From: Tatumella ptyseos
GTDB lineage: Bacteria > Pseudomonadota > Gammaproteobacteria > Enterobacterales > Enterobacteriaceae
Assembly: GCF_030552895.1 (NCBI RefSeq)
Contig: NZ_CP130649.1
Location: 2,790,001 to 2,854,000, forward strand
Length of the DNA stretch: 64,000 nt
Reading direction: 5' to 3'
Position numbers and translations under genes: made by a program. Shown here in pieces: positions 40,860-51,699 of the stretch (the first letter of the stretch is position 1; every line of letters begins with the position of its first letter). The notes beneath the pieces are model-generated. The model was given only the letters and a program-made list of their open reading frames with translations, was not told where the DNA came from and did no database searches.

Positions 40860-41582
40860 CTAATAGAGGTGGTGTTGTATTAAAAAAGGCTGACCACCCA
40901 ATTGGCGCATTTGACGCATAATCCATTGCTGCCTCATCTGTATATAACGTGAGGGTGCTTGGGCTTTATAGCGAAGTGGCGAGGGTAATACCGCCGCAAG
41001 TAAGGCTGCCTGACTTTCTGTTAGTTGTTTAGCCGGCTTGTGAAAATAAGCTTGCGAAGCGGCCTCCACCCCAAAGATCCCTGGTCCAAATTCCGCGACG
41101 TTAAGATAGACGGTGAGGATACGCTTTTTACGCCAAATCGCCTCTATTCCAAGGGTCATTCCCGCTTCGATTGCCTTACGCACCCAGCTACGCCCATCCC
41201 ACAAAAACATATTTTTAGCAGTTTGCTGTGATAATGTTGAAGCACCTCGTAGATGATCTTCACCTCGCTGCGTCAAGGCTGAATTTACCGCACTAAAATC
41301 AATTCCCCAATGCTCAGGAAAACGTTGGTCTTCCGAGGCAATCACCGCAAGAGGCATCCAAGGGGAAATCTCATCCATGCTAACCCAATCAGAATGTGCA
41401 CGGTATGCAAAGTTACCGGACGACCAAGCGCTAATTTGTCGTTCAGCCATAACTGCGGAAAAAGGTACAGGCAGAACAGTCCATAGTAAGACTGAAAGAA
41501 ACCATAAGCCGATACAAAATAAAAAACCTTTTAAAAGCGTTTTTTTTACCTTTCTCAACCATGATGTATGCTTTGGCTTCAT
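40860..41582 (-). CDS. mtgA: Monofunctional peptidoglycan glycosyltransferase MtgA
   Basis: Polymerises lipid II into glycan strands without a transpeptidase domain. The 240-residue protein has one N-terminal membrane helix ([19 protein letters not shown]). The GT51 motifs follow: [14 protein letters not shown] with the catalytic Glu, [28 protein letters not shown] and [10 protein letters not shown]. It is convergent with npr. Confidence 0.95.
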   Translation of the reverse strand: MKPKHTSWLRKVKKTLLKGFLFCIGLWFLSVLLWTVLPVPFSAVMAERQISAWSSGNFAYRAHSDWVSMDEISPWMPLAVIASEDQRFPEHWGIDFSAVNSALTQRGEDHLRGASTLSQQTAKNMFLWDGRSWVRKAIEAGMTLGIEAIWRKKRILTVYLNVAEFGPGIFGVEAASQAYFHKPAKQLTESQAALLAAVLPSPLRYKAQAPSRYIQMRQQWIMRQMRQLGGQPFLIQHHLY

Positions 41583-42178
41583 TGTTTACCTTCGTCCAGA
41601 CAAGATATTGTATTATCTATTATAAATGTTTAGTGATGATAAGCGGTAATCCGCTCAAAAACTTTCATTACAAGAGCAAAAGGAAACGGTTCCAACTCTC
41701 ATCTTTGAGCGCTGTCTATCGACGATCCCTGACATCAATCATGAATAAATTTTAATCATATTCAATTAGCGTTAGCCAATAGCACCCTCATTTGTTAAAC
41801 TAATTATTAACATCGCTGCAACTTAAAAGCATGACAGTTGAAGAAAATACTTATAGGAAGGTATTAATTCGTTTTGTTAAAGCAGAAGATTAAGCTGTAG
41901 TTTATGCATTCACTATTTTAATCTTTCAAACGATTAGCAAAACCTATCTTTCTATGGCGATCAAAAGGTATAACCTTGTAACTAAAGGCCATTCTTATGG
42001 GAAAATAGTTGCCTACTGGATATAACCATTGATAATATAAGGTTATTAGCTATTAGGTTGCCTTGAGTATCAATTTGAGTGGATTATTGCCTTCTTTTTA
42101 ACCACCCCACTCATAAATGCATTACTTATGTTAATGTTTTATAGAAATCGGTACCATTTGTTTGATACAGTAGTCTCA
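41583..42178. other. AT-rich intergenic region, elbB absent
   Basis: About 600 bp between mtgA and arcZ, strongly AT-rich. E. coli has elbB (217 codons) here; no frame here resembles it and no long frame is present. The only small details are a 6-bp inverted repeat ATAACC...GGTTAT (about 42021-42045) and a 20-codon frame at 41831-41893 without a ribosome site. I see no supported gene. Confidence 0.6.
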
Positions 42179-42305
42179 GTACCCAATACCACTGAATAGC
42201 AACACGATTACTCTCAAAAAAGAACAGTTTTTGTGCTATTTGGTTCAATTTCCCTGGTGTTGGCGCAATCTTCGCGCACCCCGGTTTTACCGGGGTAATT
42301 TTTCT
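42179..42305 (+). ncRNA. arcZ: ArcZ Hfq-dependent small RNA
   Basis: ArcZ is an Hfq-binding sRNA that activates rpoS and represses other mRNAs; its gene lies next to, and opposite, arcB. The 3' half here is nearly identical to my recollection of E. coli ArcZ: ATTTCCCTGGTGTTGGCGCA, then TTCGCGCACCCCGG. It ends in the terminator CCCCGG-TTTTA-CCGGGG with a U tract (42299-42305). The first part of the RNA is diverged. The 5' end is estimated from a weak -10 (TACAGT, 42166-42171) and is uncertain. The U tract is on the plus strand, so it terminates this RNA and not arcB. Confidence 0.88.
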
Positions 42306-44633
42306 TTACGTTCTTCTCCCTACCCACTCTTTTAATACCTTAACATCGTTCTGCCATGTGCTATGTAATTCATCGACCCAATCTTGAACATTGTCCCACC
42401 AAGCGGGCAGCTCCGGTGATTGTATCTGTTGAGCAACCTTCTGTAGATGCTTAAGACCTACAGCCCCAGCGGCCCCCTTAATTTTATGTCCTTGTTCCGC
42501 GATCTCATTCTGATCCCGTGCCAACATATTCGAATCGAGTGCTTCGAGATAGTCTGGCATCATTTTCTCGAATATAATCAGGCCATCAGAAATGAGAGAG
42601 GGTCCGACTAGGCTTAAATATTGTTCTAACATTTCGGTATCCAATCTATCCGAAGGCTCAGACGTCTGAGGTTCGACTCGCTCAGTCACCTCTTGAGAAT
42701 TGTTATCCCAAAACTGTCTGATGGTTGCCGTCAAGGCTGGAACAGAAAGTGGTTTACTTAAGACACCATCTAGTCCCGCGTTGAGATATTCACTCTTATT
42801 CTTCAGCACGTTAGCGGTTAAGGCAACCAAAGGAGGGAGCTGTTGTGTGGTAAAACGCTGTTGTAATGCTCTTGCGACATCTAACCCCGTCATATCCGGT
42901 AATTGGATATCAAGTAGCACCATATCAAACTCATCGGGTTCAAAAATATCTAATGCTTCTTGCCCCGTCATTGCCACTTCGATGGAACAGCCTAGATTTT
43001 CGAGTACAGATCGAGCGACGACAACATTTAACTCAATATCTTCAACCAGTAATATATGCAGAGCCGGTAAAAGCCACTCTTCTTCTTCCTGCGTTTCAGA
43101 AGCTTCACTGATCACCTCCGGAGCGCTGACATCGAGCGTGAAACAGGCTCCGTGGTGCGGCTCGCTCTCAACACTGAGATGTCCGCCCATCGCTTCTGCG
43201 ATACGAGCCGATATCGCCAGCCCTATACCCGTCCCGGTAGCCGGTTTACCACCATGCTCATCTTCAACTTGATAATACATAGCAAAAATCTTGCTCTGTT
43301 CAGACTGAGGAATACCTATACCCGAGTCCTGTACCGCAAACGTTAAGTGCTGAGACTGAAAACTAACATGAATAGAGATTTGCCCTTCTTTTGTAAATTT
43401 GACGGCATTACTGAGCAAATTCCATAAAATCTGACGCAAACGTGTCCCATCAGTTATGACGGTTTGGGGTAACGGGGCATCAACCTGCATCGTGAAGGTT
43501 AAGCCTTTGGGTTGAACCAACAATCCTGCTAAGTTTTCTAAGTCAGCGATAAAATCCGTAAAATTGATGGGCTGACAATCTAATTTAATGTTTTGCCGCT
43601 CGATTTTATCCATCTCAATGACGTCGTTAAAAATATTCCCTAACGTAATGGCAGAAACATGGATAGTTTTTAAATAATTCAGCTGCTCTTGATCTAATTG
43701 AGTATCTAAAAGTATACGACTCAATCCGACGATACCGTTTAAAGGAGTGCGTAGCTCATGGCTGATGGTAGAAATAAAGGTCGTTTTATCCCGGCTGGCA
43801 TTTTCTAATGCTTCTTGATAACGCTTACGTTCAGTAATATCCCGGCCAAATCCCATCAAGCCATTTCGCTTTCCTATACGGTCGTAATAAGGAACTTTAC
43901 GTACTTCAAAGCAGGCTTTCTTACCGTCCGGATACTGTAACCATTGTTCATAGGTCAGGGCGATATTGTGGCGAAAGACTTTCTCATCGGTGGCAAGGAT
44001 TTTTTCTGCGGCTTCCGGCTCATAGACATCTTGTGGTGTTAACCCAACGAGCTGCTGTTCACTTTTTCCAGTTAACAGCTCTAATGCACGGTTGCACCCT
44101 GAAAATTGACGATCAATATTACGATAGAAAACTAAGTCCGGTGACGCATCTAGAAAAGAACGTAAAAAAGAAGATTGCTGTTCCAATTCGGTTTGCGCTT
44201 TGATACGCCCTTCCATCTCTTCTTCTAATTTGAGGATCGCTCGTTCACGAGCTTGTTCAGCATTACGACGCTCAGCAATTTCTTGATTAAGCTGCGTGAT
44301 GGTTTGTTGCATTTGTTGATTGAGCTGCAAGTCACGATCACGCATCTCTTCTAATTTATCGACTAACCTGGCTAAACGCTGACGCGACTCTTCGAGTTGG
44401 TCAACCACGACAGAGAGAAAATAAACGGCCCAAGGGGTGATTAACAATCCAAAGAATATGGAGCGCACAACATCGATTGATTCGACATGACCATGCAACA
44501 GCAGTGTTACCGCCATTTGCACAATCATCGCTAAGACCACTAACGCTGAAGCGAGAAGAAGGGAAAAGCGAACAAGGCCAAGTTTGACCATTAAATCAAC
44601 GTAATACTGCGCTAGTAGGCGGATATGTTTCAT
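42306..44633 (-). CDS. arcB: Aerobic respiration control hybrid sensor kinase ArcB
   Basis: Membrane sensor of the respiratory quinone state that phosphorylates ArcA. 775 residues from ATG 44633, which has GGAG 5 nt upstream; a GTG two codons before is in frame. It has two N-terminal membrane helices, a coiled coil and a PAS domain. The two redox cysteines are in QFSGCNRALELL and KKACFEVRK. They are followed by the H1 box STISHELRTPLNG, N/G boxes, receiver LLDIQLPDMTG and the Hpt histidine in GHKIKGAAGAVG. Its stop abuts the arcZ terminator on the opposite strand. Confidence 0.97.
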   Translation of the reverse strand: MKHIRLLAQYYVDLMVKLGLVRFSLLLASALVVLAMIVQMAVTLLLHGHVESIDVVRSIFFGLLITPWAVYFLSVVVDQLEESRQRLARLVDKLEEMRDRDLQLNQQMQQTITQLNQEIAERRNAEQARERAILKLEEEMEGRIKAQTELEQQSSFLRSFLDASPDLVFYRNIDRQFSGCNRALELLTGKSEQQLVGLTPQDVYEPEAAEKILATDEKVFRHNIALTYEQWLQYPDGKKACFEVRKVPYYDRIGKRNGLMGFGRDITERKRYQEALENASRDKTTFISTISHELRTPLNGIVGLSRILLDTQLDQEQLNYLKTIHVSAITLGNIFNDVIEMDKIERQNIKLDCQPINFTDFIADLENLAGLLVQPKGLTFTMQVDAPLPQTVITDGTRLRQILWNLLSNAVKFTKEGQISIHVSFQSQHLTFAVQDSGIGIPQSEQSKIFAMYYQVEDEHGGKPATGTGIGLAISARIAEAMGGHLSVESEPHHGACFTLDVSAPEVISEASETQEEEEWLLPALHILLVEDIELNVVVARSVLENLGCSIEVAMTGQEALDIFEPDEFDMVLLDIQLPDMTGLDVARALQQRFTTQQLPPLVALTANVLKNKSEYLNAGLDGVLSKPLSVPALTATIRQFWDNNSQEVTERVEPQTSEPSDRLDTEMLEQYLSLVGPSLISDGLIIFEKMMPDYLEALDSNMLARDQNEIAEQGHKIKGAAGAVGLKHLQKVAQQIQSPELPAWWDNVQDWVDELHSTWQNDVKVLKEWVGRRT

Positions 44634-44702
44634 AATCACTCCATCGTCGAGAAGTGAACATGATAGCGTAAAAATAACGCGGTAAGCAGAAGATTCACAG
44701 TA

Positions 44703-44735
44703 GAATATTAATGCGAATCATTTGCATTAATATTC
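44703..44735. promoter_or_regulatory. Perfect 12-bp palindrome, Fur-like core
   Basis: GAATATTAATGC (44703-44714) and GCATTAATATTC (44724-44735) are perfect inverted arms around GAATCATTT. The core TGCGAAT-C-ATTTGCA matches the Fur 7-1-7 consensus at 10 of 14 positions. It starts 70 bp upstream of arcB. An operator is likely from the symmetry; which protein binds is inference. Confidence 0.5.
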
Positions 44736-44888
44736 ATTTATTTTTCTGATTTCGCACAATTCGTTCAGGTTCGAAAATAAAAAAAATCCCATCCATTAAA
44801 ATAGTTAAAAAAATCGGTTAATACCACTATAGCGATATATATCACTAATTTTAATCCTATTAAAAGAATGCAGCATGGGAATTCTGGC

Positions 44889-44938
44889 TGCACCATAGTG
44901 ATACAGTTCACATAAAAACACTGCACCATAACAATGCA
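44889..44938. promoter_or_regulatory. Tandem NtrC-like sites upstream of gltB
   Basis: TGCACCATA occurs at 44889 and again at 44922, 33 bp apart. The second, TGCACC-ATAAC-AATGCA, is close to the NtrC consensus TGCACC-N5-GGTGCA; the first, TGCACC-ATAGT-GATACA, is weaker. They lie about 330-370 bp before gltB. No convincing sigma-54 promoter was found downstream. Confidence 0.4.
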
Positions 44939-45261
44939 AACAGTCGAAAAACACTATAAAAACTTTTAAAATCATGATGATACATGAAAATCACTAATGA
45001 AACATTTGTTACCTTATCAATTTGACCTTACTCATAATTCCCGATAAGTTGGAATTCAACTGGTAGCTATCTGTGCGGAAAGTAGTACTCCCGCCTAATT
45101 TTAAGTAATTAAACGTTCTCTGTGGCATCACCATTTTGGTCGATCAACGCCGTTAGGGTTAACGCGAATTTACTCTCCTAACCATTATCCTAGCCCATGC
45201 AGCATTACATGTAGCAAAGTGCTGGAAGAAAAGGGCCGCAGAGCCCGCGGAGGTTGACTCA

Positions 45262-48200
45262 ATGTTGTATGATAAATCCTTTGAAAAGGATAACTGTGGC
45301 TTCGGACTTATTGCCCATATAGAAGGCGAACCCAGCCACAAGGTTGTCAGAACAGCGATCCATGGTCTCGCTCGTATGCAACACCGCGGTGCAATTCTTG
45401 CGGATGGTAAAACGGGTGATGGTTGTGGGCTACTGCTACAAAAACCAGACCGCTTCTTTAGATATATTGCCGAAACACAAGGGTGGAGCCTGGCGCGCAA
45501 CTATAGCGTTGGGATGCTATTCCTGAATAACGACCCAGAAAAAGCAGCAATTTCACGTAAAATCATCGAAGAAGAAGTCCTACGTGAAACACTTTCGGTT
45601 GTGGGATGGCGTGAAGTCCCTATTAACCGTGATGTACTCGGCGAAGTCGCCCTCTCTTCTCTTCCCGTTATTGAGCAAATATTCATTAATGCTCCTGCAG
45701 GATGGCGTCCACGCGATATGGAACGCCGTCTATACATGGCACGCCGTCGTATCGAAAAACGTGTTGAAGCGCTAGAGGATGCTGAATTCTATATTTGTAG
45801 CTTCTCTAACCAAGTAAATATTTATAAAGGCTTGTGCATGCCTGCCGATTTACCGAGATTTTATCTCGATTTGGCTGACTTGCGTTTAGAATCGTCTATC
45901 TGCCTTTTCCACCAACGCTTCTCGACCAATACGGTTCCACGCTGGCCGCTGGCCCAACCTTTCCGTTATATGGCGCACAACGGTGAAATCAATACCATTG
46001 CGGGTAACCGTCAGTGGGCAAGGGCCCGTGCTTACAAATTTAATACGCCGCTGATCCCTGATTTACAGACGATTGCCCCATTTGTGAATGAAACAGGCTC
46101 TGATTCAAGCTCGATGGATAACATGCTGGAGCTATTCTTAAACGGCGGGATGGACTTGGTCCGTGCCATGCGTTTACTGGTTCCGCCAGCTTGGCAAAAT
46201 AATCCTGATATGGATCCCGATTTACGCGCTTTCTTCGATTTCAACTCTATGCATATGGAGCCTTGGGATGGTCCGGCGGGGATTGTCATGTCCGATGGCC
46301 GTTATGCTGCCTGTAATCTAGACCGCAATGGATTACGCCCAGCACGCTACGTCATCACTAAAGATAAGTTAATCACCTGTGCCTCTGAAGTGGGAATTTG
46401 GGACTATCAACCCGATGAAGTGGTTGAGAAAGGACGTGTAGGCCCCGGTGAGCTAATGGTTATTGATACCCGTAATGGACGTATTCTCCATTCGGCAGAG
46501 ACCGATAATGACCTAAAAAGTCGCCATCCTTATAAAACATGGATGGAGAAAAACGTGAAACGCTTGGTACCTTTTGAGGAGCTTCCTGAAGACCAAGTGG
46601 GGAAACGCCAGCTTGACGATACTCAGCTCGCGACGTGCCACAAACAGTTCGGCTACAGCAGTGAAGAGCTGGATACCATCATTCGTGTACTCGGGGAGAA
46701 CGGTCAAGAAGCGGTCGGATCAATGGGTGACGATACGCCCTTTGCCGTACTCAGTAGCCGCCCACGTATTATCTATGACTATTTCCGCCAGCAATTCGCT
46801 CAGGTGACTAACCCACCTATCGATCCTTTACGTGAAAATCATGTAATGTCGTTAGCGACCTGTATCGGGCAAGAGATGAATGTTTTCTGCGAGGCAGAAG
46901 GTCAAGCACACCGTGTGAGTTTTAAATCACCTATTTTGCTTTATTCAGATTTCTCACAGCTGACACATTTGGATACTCAGTACTACCGTGCCGATACAAT
47001 CGATTGTACTTTTAATCCTGCTGAAGAGACGTTAGAAGCCGCTATCCATCGTTTGAACGACCAAGCAGAGAAGATGGTTCGCGACGGTACCGTATTACTT
47101 GTCTTATCAGACAGACACATTACCGCAGAAAGACTTCCCGTCCCGGCCCCCATGATCGTCGGTGCGGTGCAAGCCCGTTTGGTGGAAAAAAGCCTTCGTT
47201 GTGATGCCAACATCATTGTGGAAACGGCCTCGGCCCGCGACCCCCACCATTTTGCTGTGCTCTTAGGTTTTGGTGCAACCGCGATCTATCCATGGTTAGC
47301 CTATGAAACCTTAGCGAAAATGGCAGACAGTGGCGTCATTGACCACGATTATCGTAAAGCCATGTTGAACTACCGTAATGGTATTAACAAAGGCTTGTAC
47401 AAAATCATGTCGAAGATGGGGATTTCTACTGTGGCCTCTTACCGTTGTTCGAAACTCTTCGAAGCGGTGGGACTGCATACTGATATTACAACGCTCTGCT
47501 TCCAAAACGTGACTAGCCGTATTGGCGGTGCGAATTTTAGCGACTTCGAACAAGACCTCGTAAACCTTTCTAAACGTGCATGGTTAGCCCGTAAGCCTCT
47601 CGACCAAGGTGGGTTACTGAAATATGTCCACGGCGGCGAGTACCACGCTTATAACCCGGATATTGTTAATAGCTTGCAGCGTGCGGTAGAAAGTGGTGAT
47701 TACGCGGATTATCTCAACTATGCCCAGCATGTGAATAACCGCCCTGCTGCGACGCTACGCGATTTACTGGCGCTGAAGCCGAGCGAACAAGTTATCAAGA
47801 TTGATGAGGTTGAACCGGCAACTGAGCTTTTCAAACGCTTCGATACGGCCGCGATGTCGATTGGTGCCCTAAGTCCAGAGGCCCATGAGGCGCTAGCTGA
47901 AGCCATGAACAGTATCGGTGGTTTCTCAAACTCTGGAGAGGGTGGCGAAGACCCTGCTCGCTACGGAACGAATAAAGTATCGCGCATTAAGCAAGTTGCT
48001 TCCGGACGCTTCGGTGTGACACCTGCATATCTGGTTAATGCTGATGTCATCCAAATTAAGGTTGCGCAAGGGGCTAAGCCAGGTGAAGGTGGACAACTGC
48101 CGGGCGATAAAGTAACGCCTTATATTGCAAGATTACGTTATTCCGTTCCGGGGGTCACCTTAATTTCACCTCCGCCACACCACGATATCTATTCGATTGA

Positions 48201-49728
48201 GGATTTAGCGCAGCTTATTTTTGACCTTAAACAGGTCAATCCTAAAGCGATGATCTCCGTTAAACTGGTATCCGAACCAGGCGTAGGAACTATCGCGACC
48301 GGGGTTGCAAAAGCCTACGCTGATTTGATCACCGTTGCAGGCTACGATGGCGGTACAGGGGCAAGCCCACTTACTTCAGTGAAATATGCCGGTTGCCCTT
48401 GGGAACTGGGCTTAGTCGAAACACAACAAGCACTGGTTGCCAACGGTTTGCGTCATAAAATTCGCCTTCAAATTGATGGGGGGCTAAAAACCGGTCTCGA
48501 TATCATTAAGGCGGCGATTCTCGGTGCGGAGAGCTTTGGATTTGGTACCGGCCCGATGGTGGCCTTAGGCTGTAAATACCTGCGTATTTGCCACCTTAAT
48601 AACTGTGCGACAGGTGTTGCAACGCAAGACGAGAAATTACGTAAGAATCATTACCACGGCCTTCCTTTTAAAGTAACGAATTACTTTGAATTTATTGCCC
48701 GTGAGACACGTGAAATCATGGCTTCTTTAGGGGTAAGTCGCCTCACGGACTTGATAGGGCGAACAGACCTATTGACCGCTTTAGAAGGTTTCACGGCAAA
48801 ACAGCAAAAACTGAATCTGGGCTCATTACTCGAAACTGCTACTCCAGTTGCCGGAAAAGCTTTGTATTGCACAGAATCTAACCCGCCATTCGATAAAGGG
48901 ACGCTGAATAAAGCGCTGTTGGAACAAGCGTTACCTTATATTGAAACAAAGCAAAGTAGGCATTTTTACTTCGATGTTAAAAATACTGATCGCTCTGTGG
49001 GCGCAACCTTATCCGGTGCAATCGCTCAACGCTACGGCGACCAAGGACTTGCAAGCGACCCTGTTCAGGTTCACTTGTCGGGTACAGCAGGTCAAAGTTT
49101 TGGCGTCTGGAATGCCGGTGGACTTGAAATGATCCTGACCGGTGATGCAAACGACTATGTTGGAAAAGGAATGGCGGGTGGTCTCTTGGCAATTCGCCCA
49201 CCTATTGGTTCAGCCTTCCGTAGCCATGAAGCCACTATTGCGGGTAATACCTGTCTATATGGTGCAACAGGCGGCAAACTCTTCGCAGCGGGTCGTGCAG
49301 GAGAACGTTTTGCCGTGCGTAACTCTGGAGCCATTACTGTTGTAGAAGGAATTGGCGATAATGGCTGTGAATATATGACCGGAGGGGTTGTATGCGTGAT
49401 TGGTCGCACTGGTGTCAATTTTGGTGCGGGAATGACCGGGGGCTTTGCCTACGTCCTGGATGAAGACGGTGAGTTCCGTAAACGTGTTAACAGCGAATTG
49501 GTCGAAGTATTAGACGTCGCTAGCCTACCTATTCACGAAGAGCATCTGCGAGGCTTAATTACCGAGCACGTACAATATACCCAATCAAGTCGTGGTGAAG
49601 AGATCCTCGCACAATGGTCTAACTGGTCAGAGAAATTCATGCTGATCAAACCTAAGTCGAGCGATGTGAAAGCACTGTTAGGACATCGCAGCCGGTCAGC
49701 GGCAGAATTACGAGTACAGGCGCAGTAA
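45262..49728 (+). CDS. gltB: Glutamate synthase large subunit GltB
   Basis: Large subunit of NADPH-glutamate synthase, making two glutamates from glutamine and 2-oxoglutarate. 1488 residues. The short propeptide MLYDKSFEKDN precedes the catalytic Cys12 (CGFGLIAHIEGEPSH) of the N-terminal amidotransferase. The FMN-binding central domain contains GYDGGTGASPLTS, and the 3Fe-4S ligands are in CKYLRICHLNNCATG. The C-terminal GXGXG beta-helix domain follows. GGAGG precedes the ATG. It is followed by gltD after 9 nt. Confidence 0.97.
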   Translation: MLYDKSFEKDNCGFGLIAHIEGEPSHKVVRTAIHGLARMQHRGAILADGKTGDGCGLLLQKPDRFFRYIAETQGWSLARNYSVGMLFLNNDPEKAAISRKIIEEEVLRETLSVVGWREVPINRDVLGEVALSSLPVIEQIFINAPAGWRPRDMERRLYMARRRIEKRVEALEDAEFYICSFSNQVNIYKGLCMPADLPRFYLDLADLRLESSICLFHQRFSTNTVPRWPLAQPFRYMAHNGEINTIAGNRQWARARAYKFNTPLIPDLQTIAPFVNETGSDSSSMDNMLELFLNGGMDLVRAMRLLVPPAWQNNPDMDPDLRAFFDFNSMHMEPWDGPAGIVMSDGRYAACNLDRNGLRPARYVITKDKLITCASEVGIWDYQPDEVVEKGRVGPGELMVIDTRNGRILHSAETDNDLKSRHPYKTWMEKNVKRLVPFEELPEDQVGKRQLDDTQLATCHKQFGYSSEELDTIIRVLGENGQEAVGSMGDDTPFAVLSSRPRIIYDYFRQQFAQVTNPPIDPLRENHVMSLATCIGQEMNVFCEAEGQAHRVSFKSPILLYSDFSQLTHLDTQYYRADTIDCTFNPAEETLEAAIHRLNDQAEKMVRDGTVLLVLSDRHITAERLPVPAPMIVGAVQARLVEKSLRCDANIIVETASARDPHHFAVLLGFGATAIYPWLAYETLAKMADSGVIDHDYRKAMLNYRNGINKGLYKIMSKMGISTVASYRCSKLFEAVGLHTDITTLCFQNVTSRIGGANFSDFEQDLVNLSKRAWLARKPLDQGGLLKYVHGGEYHAYNPDIVNSLQRAVESGDYADYLNYAQHVNNRPAATLRDLLALKPSEQVIKIDEVEPATELFKRFDTAAMSIGALSPEAHEALAEAMNSIGGFSNSGEGGEDPARYGTNKVSRIKQVASGRFGVTPAYLVNADVIQIKVAQGAKPGEGGQLPGDKVTPYIARLRYSVPGVTLISPPPHHDIYSIEDLAQLIFDLKQVNPKAMISVKLVSEPGVGTIATGVAKAYADLITVAGYDGGTGASPLTSVKYAGCPWELGLVETQQALVANGLRHKIRLQIDGGLKTGLDIIKAAILGAESFGFGTGPMVALGCKYLRICHLNNCATGVATQDEKLRKNHYHGLPFKVTNYFEFIARETREIMASLGVSRLTDLIGRTDLLTALEGFTAKQQKLNLGSLLETATPVAGKALYCTESNPPFDKGTLNKALLEQALPYIETKQSRHFYFDVKNTDRSVGATLSGAIAQRYGDQGLASDPVQVHLSGTAGQSFGVWNAGGLEMILTGDANDYVGKGMAGGLLAIRPPIGSAFRSHEATIAGNTCLYGATGGKLFAAGRAGERFAVRNSGAITVVEGIGDNGCEYMTGGVVCVIGRTGVNFGAGMTGGFAYVLDEDGEFRKRVNSELVEVLDVASLPIHEEHLRGLITEHVQYTQSSRGEEILAQWSNWSEKFMLIKPKSSDVKALLGHRSRSAAELRVQAQ

Positions 49729-51156
<1,428 letters not shown>

Positions 51157-51162
51157 AGAAAG

Positions 51163-51189
51163 AAAAAGAGCGCGAAAAGCGCTCTTTTT
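51163..51189. terminator. Bidirectional terminator between gltD and sspB
   Basis: AAAAAGAGCGC - GAAAA - GCGCTCTTTTT is a perfect 11-bp stem with A and T runs on each side, placed 7 nt after gltD and 13 nt from the sspB stop. Confidence 0.92.
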
Positions 51190-51201
51190 TTCTAGTCGAT
51201 A

Positions 51202-51684
51202 TTATTTAACGACACGTAGTGCGGGACGCCCACCTTTCGGCGGAGGAGTCTCATCATCATCACTATCAGTATGATCAGTCTCACCGTCACCATCAATGAC
51301 TGACATTTTGGGCTCATGCGTCACATCAAGATCAACGTTAGCCTCAACATCATCATATTGCGGCTCTGGCTCGAACATAGTCCCAGCACCATTTTCCCGA
51401 GCATAAAGTGCCATCACTGCTGCCAGCGGAACGAACACTTGACGTGGAACTCCGCCAAAGCGAGCATTGAAACTGACAAATTCATTACCAAGTTCCAAGT
51501 TCCCCACTGCACGCGGTGCAATGTTAAGGACAATTTGCCCATCACGAGCAAATTCCAGTGGTACTTCCACACCGGGAAGATTGATATCAACCACTAAATG
51601 TGGCGTTAGCTCGTTATCTAACAACCAATCGTAGAATGCCCGCAGTAAATACGGGCGACGTGCCGTTAAATTTGTCATATCCAT
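51202..51684 (-). CDS. sspB: ClpXP specificity-enhancing adaptor SspB
   Basis: SspB delivers ssrA-tagged proteins and the RseA fragment to ClpXP. The 160-residue protein has the folded substrate-binding domain (RRPYLLRAFYDWLLDNELTP, GQIVLNIAPRAVGNLELGN), an acidic disordered linker and the C-terminal ClpX-binding tail GGRPALRVVK. It is 15 nt downstream of sspA and in its operon. Confidence 0.96.
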   Translation of the reverse strand: MDMTNLTARRPYLLRAFYDWLLDNELTPHLVVDINLPGVEVPLEFARDGQIVLNIAPRAVGNLELGNEFVSFNARFGGVPRQVFVPLAAVMALYARENGAGTMFEPEPQYDDVEANVDLDVTHEPKMSVIDGDGETDHTDSDDDETPPPKGGRPALRVVK

Positions 51685-51699
51685 AGTATTCAGCCTCGA

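Larger units (their letters stand above)
44634..45261. other. Long AT-rich regulatory gap between arcB and gltB, yhcC absent
   Basis: About 630 bp of divergent intergenic DNA. E. coli has yhcC here; no trace of it is seen. The gap holds a 12-bp palindrome close to arcB, two tandem TGCACCATA motifs in the middle, and GGAGG just before gltB (45249-45253). gltBD in E. coli is controlled by Lrp and IHF over a long upstream region, which fits a region of this size. Confidence 0.6.

Noticed and set aside
41831-41893. 20-codon frame MTVEENTYRKVLIRFVKAED in the mtgA-arcZ gap
   Set aside because: No Shine-Dalgarno sequence, no recognisable family and AT-rich context; chance is more likely.
42278-42305. 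Hairpin next to arcB read as the arcB terminator
   Set aside because: The U tract is on the plus strand, so it ends the plus-strand ArcZ RNA, not the minus-strand arcB mRNA.
45060-45150. Possible sigma-54 promoter upstream of gltB (TGGTAGCTATCTGTGC or TGGCATCACCATTTTG)
   Set aside because: The first has GG and GC one base too far apart, and the second lacks the -12 GC. Sigma-54 spacing is strict, so neither is supported.
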